Made by a program: the position numbers and the translations under genes. A stretch of DNA of 64,000 nt from NCBI RefSeq assembly GCF_030269485.1, contig NZ_BSTL01000003.1, forward strand, positions 434,001-498,000. Reading direction: 5' to 3'. Below, piece by piece: positions 1 through 7,142 of this stretch (position 1 is its first letter; each line of letters opens with the position of its first letter). Source of the DNA: Actinoplanes sp. NBRC 103695 (GTDB lineage Bacteria; Actinomycetota; Actinomycetes; Mycobacteriales; Micromonosporaceae). Below the pieces are notes generated by a model, which saw only the letters and a program-made list of their open reading frames with translations, did no database searches and was not told the origin of the DNA.

Positions 1-987
1 TCCGGCCAGCCTCGGGAGTCCGTTGATGCAGGGGCCGCATTGCCCCGCGACCTCTCCGGCGAGGTAGCCGGCGATCCGTGCGGTCTCCACCAGGCCGCAT
101 TCGTTTGCCGGCAGCGCTCGCACGATGCCTGCGCCAGGCGAAGCTCCGAGAGGTGCGAGGGCTGCCCGGCTGATCTCCAGGTCCCGCCGGGCCGGTGCCC
201 AGCCGCCGTGATAGCCGCCGATCAGCACCGCTTGCAGCGGCGCGGTAGGCCCACCGGCCGCGGCAATCAGCTCGCCCAGCCGGACGCCGTGGCCCGCCTC
301 GACCACGCCGGGGTCGACGACCGCCCCGCTCACCGTCGCCAGGAAGGTCCCCGGTTCGTCGGGAGTGCCCGCGGACCGGAACCAGTCGGGGCCGTGCCGG
401 GCGATCAATGCGATCTGAGCGAGCGTCTCAACATTCTGGACCAGGGTCGGCGCGCCCCCGACGCCTGCCTCGGTGATCCGGCGCTGCTTGTCGGCCGGAA
501 CCGCGGGCCGCCCGGAGACGGCGGCGACCGCGGCCGACTCCTCTCCTGCGATGAAGGTGTCCGGTGCCACGGTGACGGTCACCGGGATCGGGTCCAGTCC
601 GGTGCCGCGCCGGGCGGTCAGGGCGGCCCGGACGCCGTCGGCCGAGGCGGGGCCGGTGTACAGATGAGCAGTACGCGCGCCGAGCGCACGGGCGGCGAGC
701 TGGAGACCGTCCAGGACGAGGTGCGGTTGGTACGTAAGCAGCGCCCGGTCCTTTCCGCTGAACGGTTCGCCCTCGGCGCCGTTGGCCACGACCACCGGCG
801 TCCCGCCGGCGCGTAGCACCGCGTCCACCTTGCGCCAGGTGGGGAAGCCGGCGCCGCCGCGTCCGGTCAATCCGGCGGCTCGCAGCTGGGCGACGAGCTG
901 GGGTGCGTTCAGGACCGGCGGCCTGCCGTGATGGTCGAGGTGAGTGTCCAGTCGCCCGTCGGCGGGTCCGTCCAGCAGGTTGGTCAT
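1..987 (-). CDS. NuoF-like NADH:quinone oxidoreductase FMN/Fe-S subunit (3' end outside window)
   Basis: This is probably the NADH-oxidising flavoprotein of a small membrane electron-transfer chain. Translation from the ATG at 987 gives 329 codons with no stop before the window edge. The Complex I 51-kDa signatures are clear: a glycine-rich nucleotide/FMN motif GRGGAGFPTWRK (about residues 42-53) and NGAEGEPFSGKD (69-80). Near the edge there is a CGPC pair (C317/C320) matching the start of the NuoF 4Fe-4S motif; its remaining cysteines would lie outside. It is the last visible gene of a leftward operon and its ATG overlaps the stop of the ferric-reductase-like gene by 4 nt, so translational coupling is likely. 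No other nuo genes are present, so a stand-alone NuoF paralogue is more likely than Complex I. Family assignment is firm; electron donor and acceptor are inferred. Confidence 0.88.
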   Translation of the reverse strand, partial: MTNLLDGPADGRLDTHLDHHGRPPVLNAPQLVAQLRAAGLTGRGGAGFPTWRKVDAVLRAGGTPVVVANGAEGEPFSGKDRALLTYQPHLVLDGLQLAARALGARTAHLYTGPASADGVRAALTARRGTGLDPIPVTVTVAPDTFIAGEESAAVAAVSGRPAVPADKQRRITEAGVGGAPTLVQNVETLAQIALIARHGPDWFRSAGTPDEPGTFLATVSGAVVDPGVVEAGHGVRLGELIAAAGGPTAPLQAVLIGGYHGGWAPARRDLEISRAALAPLGASPGAGIVRALPANECGLVETARIAGYLAGEVAGQCGPCINGLPRLAG

Positions 988-1559
988 CGGGTCTCCTGGA
1001 GGGCGCGGACCCGGCGGGTGACGCGAGCGGGGAACTGGGTGAACGGCGATGAGAGCCGCCAGGCAACGGCGGCGAGGACCAGAGCGGCGCAGAGAGCCAG
1101 CACGGTACGCAGCCACCAGCTGTCGCCGTCCGAGCCGGTCTGCAGTCCGTGCATGAGCGCGACCGGCCAGCACAGGTAGGCGAGCCAGTGCACGATCCGC
1201 CAGCTGCGGGCGCCGAGCCGATGCCGCAGCAGACTGCTGGCGACCAGAGCCAGTATCAGGTCGAAACCCAGGGTGCCGAGGCCGAGCCAGAACGGCCGGT
1301 AGGCGCCGGTGAACGGCAGCACCACATCGACGAGGCGTAGTTGCGCGTACGGGTCGAAGTAGAGACTGCCGACGTGCCCGGCGAGCAGCACAAGGGCAAG
1401 CAACGCCGCGTTGCGGTGCAGCATGTTGACGGCGAAGCGGGGCAGCCCGAAGGCTGTACGCCCGGAGCGCGCGCCGATGCCGAGCGCGACCACGATGGTG
1501 AGCAGGACGAGCGATACGACGCCGGTGCCGCGCCCGGCGTACCACAGCGTCTCGGTCAT
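984..1559 (-). CDS. Ferric-reductase-like transmembrane protein
   Basis: A 191-aa integral membrane protein with about six hydrophobic segments, of the ferric-reductase-like transmembrane (cytochrome b-type) family. Histidines in two helices (MLHRN...AGHVG and RIVHW...LMHGL) are arranged like bis-heme ligands. There is no C-terminal FAD/NAD domain, so electrons must come from a partner, most simply the NuoF-like protein encoded next. I chose the ATG at 1559 because it overlaps the ApbE stop in an ATGA. A longer frame upstream is antisense-like and has no family signature. The short tail after the last helix is basic and probably cytoplasmic. The role as a transmembrane electron conduit is inferred from family and context. 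Confidence 0.85.
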   Translation of the reverse strand: MTETLWYAGRGTGVVSLVLLTIVVALGIGARSGRTAFGLPRFAVNMLHRNAALLALVLLAGHVGSLYFDPYAQLRLVDVVLPFTGAYRPFWLGLGTLGFDLILALVASSLLRHRLGARSWRIVHWLAYLCWPVALMHGLQTGSDGDSWWLRTVLALCAALVLAAVAWRLSSPFTQFPARVTRRVRALQETR

Positions 1560-2470
1560 GCCGGCCACCTGCCCAGCCGCAAGATCTCGCCGGTGGCGGT
1601 CACCAGCCGGGCCGGCACACCAGCGAGAAGTCTCGGTGCGGAATGTCCTCGAACCACTGCTGCGGTGCTCAGGGTGTTGGCCCGCAGGCACGAGGGTGCG
1701 GCAACGGAAACCGTGCGCCAGACGCGGGACGCGGGCCGGCCGGTGCGCGGGTCGAGGATGTGGTGCAGGGGATCGCCGGGGGCTCCCCAGGCGCGGGCCA
1801 CCGTGCTGGAGGTAGCGAGCGCCGCGCCGCCCGGCAGCCGCACGGTGCAACGTGGGTCGCCCGGCCGATCTTGCACCAGTACCCGCCAGCCGCCCGCGGG
1901 GGCCGGGCCGGCGGTGGCAATGTCGCCGCCGAGCGCGACCAGCACGCCGGTGCCGAGCCGGTCGGCGACCAGCACCGCGGCCCGGTCCGCGGCGGCGGCC
2001 TTGGCGGTAGCGCCGAGGTCGAGCAGGACGCCGTGGGGCACGGTGAGCGCGCGGTCATCCAGCCGTACGGCCCGCCAGTCCGGTGCCGGGAAAACCCGGA
2101 CGGCCGAGGTCGCCGTGCGACCGGTGATGGCGGCGAAGTCGCGGTCGTAGCCGAGCCCGCACAGCGCCGCACCGACTGTCGGATCGACGTCGCCGTCGCT
2201 GGTTCGGGCCGCTTCCAGGGCGGCACCGAGGAGATCGGCGAGCAGGGGGCTCACCGTGACCGGCCGCCCACCGGCCCGGCAAGCGGCAGAGAGTTCGGAG
2301 TCGGGACGGAACCGGCTGCACGCGGCGTCGACAGCGGACAGTTCTGCCCTGACCATCATGGCTGCTTCAGCCAGCAGCGCGGGGTCAGTGACCACGATGC
2401 GCGCCACGGTGCCCCAGACGGACCACTGGGCGGTGTCCGGCCCGACCGGAAGGGTCTCGGCGAGCGGCAT
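1556..2470 (-). CDS. apbE: FAD:protein FMN transferase (ApbE family)
   Basis: A 304-aa ApbE-family flavin transferase, which attaches FMN covalently to Thr/Ser of acceptor proteins using FAD and Mg2+. Family signatures in order are a VWGTVARI N-terminal strand, LLDLGATAKAAAADRA (the dlG..AKG..D motif), LVALGGDIATAG, and HHILDPRTGRPA near the C-terminus. The start is the ATG at 2470, one nucleotide after the upstream stop; a GTG at 2482 is the alternative. No Tat or lipoprotein signal is obvious, which is unusual because many bacterial ApbE proteins are exported. It sits between a small tail protein and a ferric-reductase-like protein, so its acceptor is probably encoded in this operon. Enzyme family is certain; acceptor is unknown. 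Confidence 0.92.
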   Translation of the reverse strand: MPLAETLPVGPDTAQWSVWGTVARIVVTDPALLAEAAMMVRAELSAVDAACSRFRPDSELSAACRAGGRPVTVSPLLADLLGAALEAARTSDGDVDPTVGAALCGLGYDRDFAAITGRTATSAVRVFPAPDWRAVRLDDRALTVPHGVLLDLGATAKAAAADRAAVLVADRLGTGVLVALGGDIATAGPAPAGGWRVLVQDRPGDPRCTVRLPGGAALATSSTVARAWGAPGDPLHHILDPRTGRPASRVWRTVSVAAPSCLRANTLSTAAVVRGHSAPRLLAGVPARLVTATGEILRLGRWPA

Positions 2471-2471
2471 G

Positions 2472-2753
2472 TCACGACCCACCGGACGTTGCCTGGCCGG
2501 AGCCGTCGTCGCCGGGCGACAGCGTGGGCGAGTTCGAGGTGCTGCCGCTCGACTCGCTTTCGCCGTCGGTGTCAGAGCCGGTGGTGGCTCCGCCGGTGCT
2601 CGAGCTGGCGTCGTCGGTGGGAGTGCTTGTCGTCGTACCGGGGGACTCCGCGTCGCGGGCTACGAGGCCGATCGCGAGAGTCCCGCTGAGGCTGGCCACG
2701 ACCAGCGCTCCGGTGATCGTCGTGGTGCGGCTCAGCCCTGTGTCCCTGTCCAT
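2472..2753 (-). CDS. Small membrane-anchored Ser/Thr/Gly/Asp-rich protein
   Basis: A 93-aa protein not recognised as any family. One hydrophobic segment (about residues 10-32) is followed by a low-complexity tail rich in Ser, Thr, Gly and Asp, so it is probably anchored with the tail outside. The ATG at 2753 is preceded by GGGGAG about 10 nt upstream; an ATG at 2774 has no ribosome-binding site. It is the first gene of the ApbE operon, a position where related loci often carry an FMN-binding-domain protein. No FMN_bind domain is visible. The tail contains STGGATTGS, which loosely resembles the [ST]GAT motif modified by ApbE, so it could be the flavinylation target, but that is speculative. 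Confidence 0.65.
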   Translation of the reverse strand: MDRDTGLSRTTTITGALVVASLSGTLAIGLVARDAESPGTTTSTPTDDASSSTGGATTGSDTDGESESSGSTSNSPTLSPGDDGSGQATSGGS

Positions 2754-2782
2754 CGGATCAGTCTCCCCAATCATTCATTTGT

Positions 2783-3577
2783 TCAGTTCGGCGTCTGTGC
2801 GGCGACGGCACGCGTCGCCGGGCTGCCGGCCCGGTCGTGGAGCTCGTTCTCCCCGATGCCGGCGTCGCTCGATCGGCCGCGATGTCCCGGAGCAGATCTG
2901 GTACGGCGCGCCGAAGGCCAGGCGAGCACGAGGATCGCGGCGATTTCCGTACCCGCCATTCCCCGCTCGATCAGCCCTAGCGGGATGACGGTCCACCAGG
3001 CCGCTCCACCGGTGAAACCCTGATAGGCCATGGCCACGACCATCGGCACGAACCAGGCCAGCGACGCGATGCCCAGCCACTGGGCCCACGGCCGGCGATC
3101 GGCCGTGCTCCGGGCGACCAGGAGCACGGCGATCGGCAGGGATACGAAGGCGACGAAACTGGCGTACCGGTGCACGTCGCCGCCGATGCCCTCGGGGGCT
3201 GCGTAAGGCGCCTTGGGGACCAGCACGAGCACGATCAGACCTGCCGACCAGAGCGTCGCGAACACGCTCGCCGGCGACAGCAGCGGCATCCGGCGGCTGA
3301 TCACCGCGGCGGCGAAGAGGCTGAACGATGCTCCGGCCAGGATCAAAATACCGAGTCCGAAGGCCCAGCCGGAGCTGGCGAGTGCGTACTCGCTGATGGT
3401 CAGGTCGACAGGTGAGATCGCGGCGGTCGGACCCACCACGTGCATCAGCGCGATGATCAATGCTGAGACGCGGACGCCTCCGAGCCCGATCGCGGTCGCC
3501 CAGAACGCCAGCCTGCGGCGACCCGGTGACGTCGCCAGATCAACCTGGCTTTCGCTCTGCGCGTGGACTGTGGTCAT
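2783..3577 (-). CDS. DUF998 family multi-pass membrane protein
   Basis: A 264-aa integral membrane protein with about six hydrophobic helices between residues 25 and 225, consistent with the DUF998 family of unknown function. Typical features are the short loop after helix 1 (ISPVDLTISEYALASSGW) and a HRYASFVAF helix in the second half. The last 40 residues are hydrophilic, basic and low in conservation. It is read leftward; the ATG at 3577 lies 61 bp from a 16-bp BlaI-like palindrome (3638-3653), which probably covers its promoter. It does not overlap the downstream redox operon (9-bp gap to the next frame), so it may be co-transcribed with it. Function unknown. Confidence 0.8.
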   Translation of the reverse strand: MTTVHAQSESQVDLATSPGRRRLAFWATAIGLGGVRVSALIIALMHVVGPTAAISPVDLTISEYALASSGWAFGLGILILAGASFSLFAAAVISRRMPLLSPASVFATLWSAGLIVLVLVPKAPYAAPEGIGGDVHRYASFVAFVSLPIAVLLVARSTADRRPWAQWLGIASLAWFVPMVVAMAYQGFTGGAAWWTVIPLGLIERGMAGTEIAAILVLAWPSARRTRSAPGHRGRSSDAGIGENELHDRAGSPATRAVAAQTPN

Positions 3578-3637
3578 GCGTCAAAGGATGGCCGCCGCAA
3601 GGGTGTTGCACGTCGTACGCAGGTGGTGAACGGCAGC

Positions 3638-3653
3638 TACTACAACAGTGGTA
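3638..3653. promoter_or_regulatory. BlaI/MecI-type operator, copy 1
   Basis: TACTAC-AACA-GTGGTA: two 6-bp half-sites separated by 4 bp, one mismatch from a perfect dyad. It has the same geometry as the BlaI/MecI operator (TACTAC-N4-GTAGTA). It is 61 bp upstream of the DUF998 start on the minus strand, the same distance as copies 6 and 8 have from their genes. Confidence 0.7.
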
Positions 3654-3696
3654 GAACGCTCTACGGACCTACCACGGCTGCACGTAGTCGCCGCCG

Positions 3697-3812
3697 GCTC
3701 CTGGCCAGTTCCAGGCACGGCGAGGTTCCGGAGCCGTCGTCGTTCGCGCCCGGCGCACCGACCACTGTGTCGTCATGGCCGCTCACCATGGCCGGCGGTC
3801 CGGTCAGGCCCG
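3697..3812 (-). pseudogene. Fragment of an M28 peptidase gene
   Basis: Read leftward, this stretch encodes MVSGHDDTVVGAPGANDDGSG followed by LELAR. It matches the zinc-site region MVSAHYDSVVGAPGANDDGSG of the intact M28 peptidase at 24154-25578, and the DNA is near-identical over the core. Only about 35 codons remain, flanked by unrelated sequence and without start, signal peptide or the other zinc ligands. I interpret it as a relic of a duplicated or rearranged peptidase gene; it is unlikely to be functional. Confidence 0.8.
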
Positions 3813-3821
3813 TCGGTGAGC

Positions 3822-4154
3822 TCACATCGCCACACCGCACAGAAGTCCTGCACCGGCTGCCAGGATCGCCAGGACCGCCAGGGTGTATGACCCGGTAAGG
3901 GTGCGGATGCGCTGCCGGCGCAGCTCCCTCCGGCCGTTGTCGAGGATGGCGTCGGCCCATTCTCGATCCTGCTGGGCCGCACTCGGCGGGATCGCGGCGA
4001 GCAGCGCTCCGAGCTCATGCTCGAGATGCCTTCGGTCCTCAGGCCCAGCCGGCTCCTCCTCGGACTGCGGGCGACCGGCGAGGCGCGACAGCGCGCCGGT
4101 GGTGCAACGCCCGGAGCGGACTCGCGGACCTCTGGTGTGGTGGTTCTTGGTCAC
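3822..4154 (-). CDS. Hypothetical small C-terminally anchored membrane protein
   Basis: An open frame of 110 codons from a GTG at 4154; an ATG at 4229 would lengthen it by 25 residues. The N-terminal part is basic and low complexity. Residues from about 35 to 85 are charged and probably helical, and the C-terminus ends in one hydrophobic segment (LTGSYTLAVLAILAAGAGLL). No family is recognised. Codon third positions are GC-rich over the C-terminal two thirds, which supports coding there, but it sits in a stretch of decayed sequence between two gene relics and may itself be a remnant. Whether it is expressed is uncertain. Confidence 0.4.
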   Translation of the reverse strand: MTKNHHTRGPRVRSGRCTTGALSRLAGRPQSEEEPAGPEDRRHLEHELGALLAAIPPSAAQQDREWADAILDNGRRELRRQRIRTLTGSYTLAVLAILAAGAGLLCGVAM

Positions 4155-4405
4155 ATCTCGTAGACGTGTATCGAAACCAGGAAGGTTGCATCGTTCGGTC
4201 CGTGGGACGGCATCCGCCATCCCGTGCACCAGATCATGCTCATCGCCGTCCGTCCCAAGAACATTGGCGTGCTAGATCGTGCGTGATCTACTCCGCGGTC
4301 AATAGTTGCTGACCTCATCGCTGTGTCGAGAGCGAACCCGTCGGCACGCGATCTCGCTCATCTGTACAACGCCGGTAGGCGGTTCGGCGTCTCGACCCGC
4401 AGAGC

Positions 4406-4421
4406 TACTACAGCGGTGGTA
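4406..4421. promoter_or_regulatory. BlaI/MecI-type operator, copy 2
   Basis: TACTAC-AGCG-GTGGTA, followed directly by CCCCGCATTGTCC (4422-4434). The same palindrome plus nearly the same 13-mer occurs before the intact DoxX gene at 12346-12374 and, inverted, at 24018-24046. It lies 187 bp before the DoxX relic at 4608, close to the 194 bp seen at the intact gene, so it is best read as the relic's old promoter. Confidence 0.75.
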
Positions 4422-4607
4422 CCCCGCATTGTCCCCAGCTGGAGGACGCGCCGCACGGCTCGCACGACAATTGTTTGTCTGGCAGCGATCGATGCCCAGC
4501 AAACTCCATGAACGGCACGGACCTGGCGCTGAATCGTCCCCTGGGTTCCAGGCCGTTCTCCCCGCCGTTGCGACCACGGTCCGCGACTCACAGAACGGGA
4601 GTAATCC

Positions 4608-4820
4608 GTGAACCGAACACCGGCTGCGCCCTTCACGGGCACGACCGTCGGGCGATGGCCGCGCTATCGCATCGGCAGTCTGGAAGTCGCCGGTGGTCTC
4701 GGCCTGCTCGTCCCGCGTCTGACCGTCCTCGTCGCTGTCGTCGCATGGATCCGCCGTGACGACCTGATCGAGTTCATCGGACGACGACCCGGCGGCACGG
4801 TCGCATCGGGTGGACGCTGA
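4608..4820 (+). pseudogene. Internally deleted DoxX-family gene
   Basis: The frame encodes GRWPRYRIGSLEVAGGLGLL, then VPRL, and then jumps to VAVVAWIRRDD. Compared with the intact DoxX protein at 12555-12992 (GQWLRYVTGALEVAGGIGLL, IPRL, VAVIAWFRRDR), the first helix and about 35 central residues are missing. GTG at 4608 follows GGGAGTAATCC, so translation of a 70-aa peptide is possible. With one hydrophobic core left instead of four helices it should not function. The upstream region, including the palindrome at 4406 and a GGCGCTGAA block near 4529, also resembles that of the intact copy, pointing to duplication followed by decay. Confidence 0.78.
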
Positions 4821-4888
4821 CCCGTTCGCCGATTTGTTCTCCACCATTCTTCGATCGGCAACACCACATTCTAGGAGATTGATATCTG

Positions 4889-7069
4889 ATGGCTGGTTTC
4901 TTGTATCGCGTAGGACGGTTCGGGTTTCGCCGGCGTGGGTTCGTTCTGGTGGGCTGGTTGTTGGCCGTAGGTTTGTCGGTCGGCGGTTTCATCATGTGGT
5001 CGGGCACGCCGACCAATGGTCTGGAGGTGCCGGGCACCGAGGCGCAGGTGGCGATCGACACGCTGCGGCGGGAGTTCCCGCAGGCGGGTGGCGAAGGCGC
5101 GTCGGCGCAGGTGGTGGTCTCTGCGCACGAGGGGCAGAAGCTCACCGATCCGGCGAACGCGGCGGCGGTGTCCGAGCTGGTGTCTCGACTCGGTGGGTCG
5201 CCGCAGGTGGTGGACGTCGCAGCATTGGACGAGCGGTCGACCAGCCCGGACGGCCGGTTCGGGATCATCGACGTCTCCTACGGTGTGGACGGTGATGAGC
5301 TCACCACTGCGGCGCAGGATGGTCTGACGGCGGCGTTGGAGGGCGCCCGCACCGCCGGGCTGACCGCCGAGGCCGGCGGTAACGCGGTCGAGGGCGGGCA
5401 GCCCGAACTGGGTAACGCGGAGATCATCGGCGTGATCGTCGCGGCTCTGGTTCTGCTGCTGACCTTCGGGTCGATGGTGGCAGCCGGTCTGCCGCTGCTG
5501 ACCGCGATCCTGGGTGTGGTGATCGGTTTCACGGGGATCGGTCTGGTGTCGGCGGTGGTGGACATGCCGTCGGCGGTGAGCACGCTGGCATTGATGCTGG
5601 GCCTGGCGGTGGGCATCGACTATGCCCTGTTCATCACCTCGCGTTACCGGTCGGAGCTGGCGAAGGGCCACGACCCCGAAGAAGCTGCCGGCCGGGCGGT
5701 CGGGACGGCGGGTTCGGCGGTCGTCTTCGCCGGCCTGACGGTGATCATCGCGCTGGTCGGGTTGATGGTGGTCAACGTTCCGTTCCTGACCGTGATGGGC
5801 CTGGGCTCGGCGGGTGTTGTCGCCGTGGCCGTGCTGATCGCGTTGACGCTGCTGCCGGCGCTGTTCGGTTTCGCCGGTCGCCGGATCTTCGGCAGGCGCG
5901 CCCGCCGTGCTCCCGCTGTTGTGGCGGGCGAGCAGAAGATGACGCTGGGGCGTCGCTGGGTGATGATGGTCCTGCGCCGCCCGGTGATCGCGGTGGTGGC
6001 GGGCGTTGCGGTGCTGGGTATCGCGGCGATCCCGGCGATGGATCTGCGGCTGGGCCTGCCCGATGACGGGACGGCGGCGGCGGATTCCTCACCGCGCAAG
6101 GCGTACGACCTGACCGCGCAGGGGTTCGGACCGGGCTACAACGGTCAGCTCACCATCGTGGTGGACGGCGCGGACGCGGATGCGGTCAGCGCCACGGTCG
6201 CCGCCCTGCCGGGGGTGGCCGGGGTGAGCCCGGCCCGGGCCTCCGAGTCGGGCACGGTGTCGATCTTCCAGGTGATTCCCACGACCGGCCCGAACGACCC
6301 TGCCACCACAGATCTGGTGAACGCGATCCGGGCGGCGACAGCGGATGTGCCGGGCGGGGATGTCTCGGTCACCGGGATCACCGCGGTGAACATCGACGCG
6401 TCGGCGACGATCAGCGATTCGCTGCTGCCGTACCTCGCGCTGATCGTCGGGCTGGCGTTCCTGTTGCTGCTGGTGGTCTTCCGATCCGTGCTGGTGCCGA
6501 TCAAGGCGACGCTGGGCTTCCTGCTCACGATCGGGGCGACGTTCGGCACCATGGTCGCGGTGTTCCAGTGGGGCTGGCTCAACGGCCTGCTCGGGGTGCC
6601 CGCGACCGGGCCGATCGTGAGCATGATGCCGATCTTCATCATCGGGATCGCGTTCGGCCTGGCCATGGACTACGAGGTGTTCCTGGTGACTCGGATGCGG
6701 GAGGAACACGTGGCCGGCGCCGAACCGCGGGCCGCGATCATCGACGGGTTCTCCGCCAGCTCCAGGGTGGTGACGGCCGCCGCCGTCATCATGATCAGCA
6801 TCTTCTCCGGGTTCATGCTCTCCCCGGACCTGCAGATCAAGATGCCCGGTCTCGGGCTGGCCACCGCGGTGCTGGTCGACGCGTTCCTGGTCCGGATGAC
6901 CATCGTGCCGGCCGTGCTCGCCCTGCTCGGACGCTCGGCCTGGTCGCTGCCCGCCTGGCTCGACCGGATCCTGCCGAACCTCGACGTGGAGGGCAGCGCC
7001 CTGCACACCCCCACCCCGCCTGTTACCGAGGAGGAGGACAGCGCCCCGGCCGTCGAGCTCGCGCGATAG
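4889..7069 (+). CDS. MMPL/RND-family transporter
   Basis: A 726-aa membrane transporter of the MMPL branch of the RND superfamily, which exports lipids or hydrophobic compounds using the proton gradient. It shows the duplicated layout: helix 1 (about residues 15-38), an external domain, five helices (about 180-330), helix 7 (about 365-385), a second external domain and five more helices (about 505-685). The charged TM4 motif GLAVGIDYALFITSRYRSEL and its partner FGLAMDYEVFLVTRMREE carry the conserved GxxxDY aspartates expected for proton relay. The ATG at 4889 follows TAGGAGATTGATATCTG, a good ribosome-binding site. No regulator is adjacent, and the substrate cannot be told from sequence. A strong hairpin follows at 7091. 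Confidence 0.93.
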   Translation: MAGFLYRVGRFGFRRRGFVLVGWLLAVGLSVGGFIMWSGTPTNGLEVPGTEAQVAIDTLRREFPQAGGEGASAQVVVSAHEGQKLTDPANAAAVSELVSRLGGSPQVVDVAALDERSTSPDGRFGIIDVSYGVDGDELTTAAQDGLTAALEGARTAGLTAEAGGNAVEGGQPELGNAEIIGVIVAALVLLLTFGSMVAAGLPLLTAILGVVIGFTGIGLVSAVVDMPSAVSTLALMLGLAVGIDYALFITSRYRSELAKGHDPEEAAGRAVGTAGSAVVFAGLTVIIALVGLMVVNVPFLTVMGLGSAGVVAVAVLIALTLLPALFGFAGRRIFGRRARRAPAVVAGEQKMTLGRRWVMMVLRRPVIAVVAGVAVLGIAAIPAMDLRLGLPDDGTAAADSSPRKAYDLTAQGFGPGYNGQLTIVVDGADADAVSATVAALPGVAGVSPARASESGTVSIFQVIPTTGPNDPATTDLVNAIRAATADVPGGDVSVTGITAVNIDASATISDSLLPYLALIVGLAFLLLLVVFRSVLVPIKATLGFLLTIGATFGTMVAVFQWGWLNGLLGVPATGPIVSMMPIFIIGIAFGLAMDYEVFLVTRMREEHVAGAEPRAAIIDGFSASSRVVTAAAVIMISIFSGFMLSPDLQIKMPGLGLATAVLVDAFLVRMTIVPAVLALLGRSAWSLPAWLDRILPNLDVEGSALHTPTPPVTEEEDSAPAVELAR

Positions 7070-7090
7070 GCCTGAGCGACGACCGGCTTG

Positions 7091-7136
7091 ACCGTCCACG
7101 TCCCCGCGAGCAGGCACTCGCGGGGACGTGGACGGT
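7091..7136. terminator. Perfect 20-bp-stem hairpin between convergent genes
   Basis: ACCGTCCACGTCCCCGCGAG (7091-7110), loop CAGGCA, then its exact reverse complement (7117-7136). It lies between the convergent ends of the MMPL gene (7069) and the glycoside hydrolase gene (7143), so it can serve both directions. There is no T-run, as is common for actinomycete terminators. Confidence 0.9.
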
Positions 7137-7142
7137 GCGTCG

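Noticed and set aside
3669..3687. TACCAC...GTAGT near operator copy 1
   Set aside because: The spacer is 7 bp and the second half-site is incomplete, so it does not fit the 16-bp rule.
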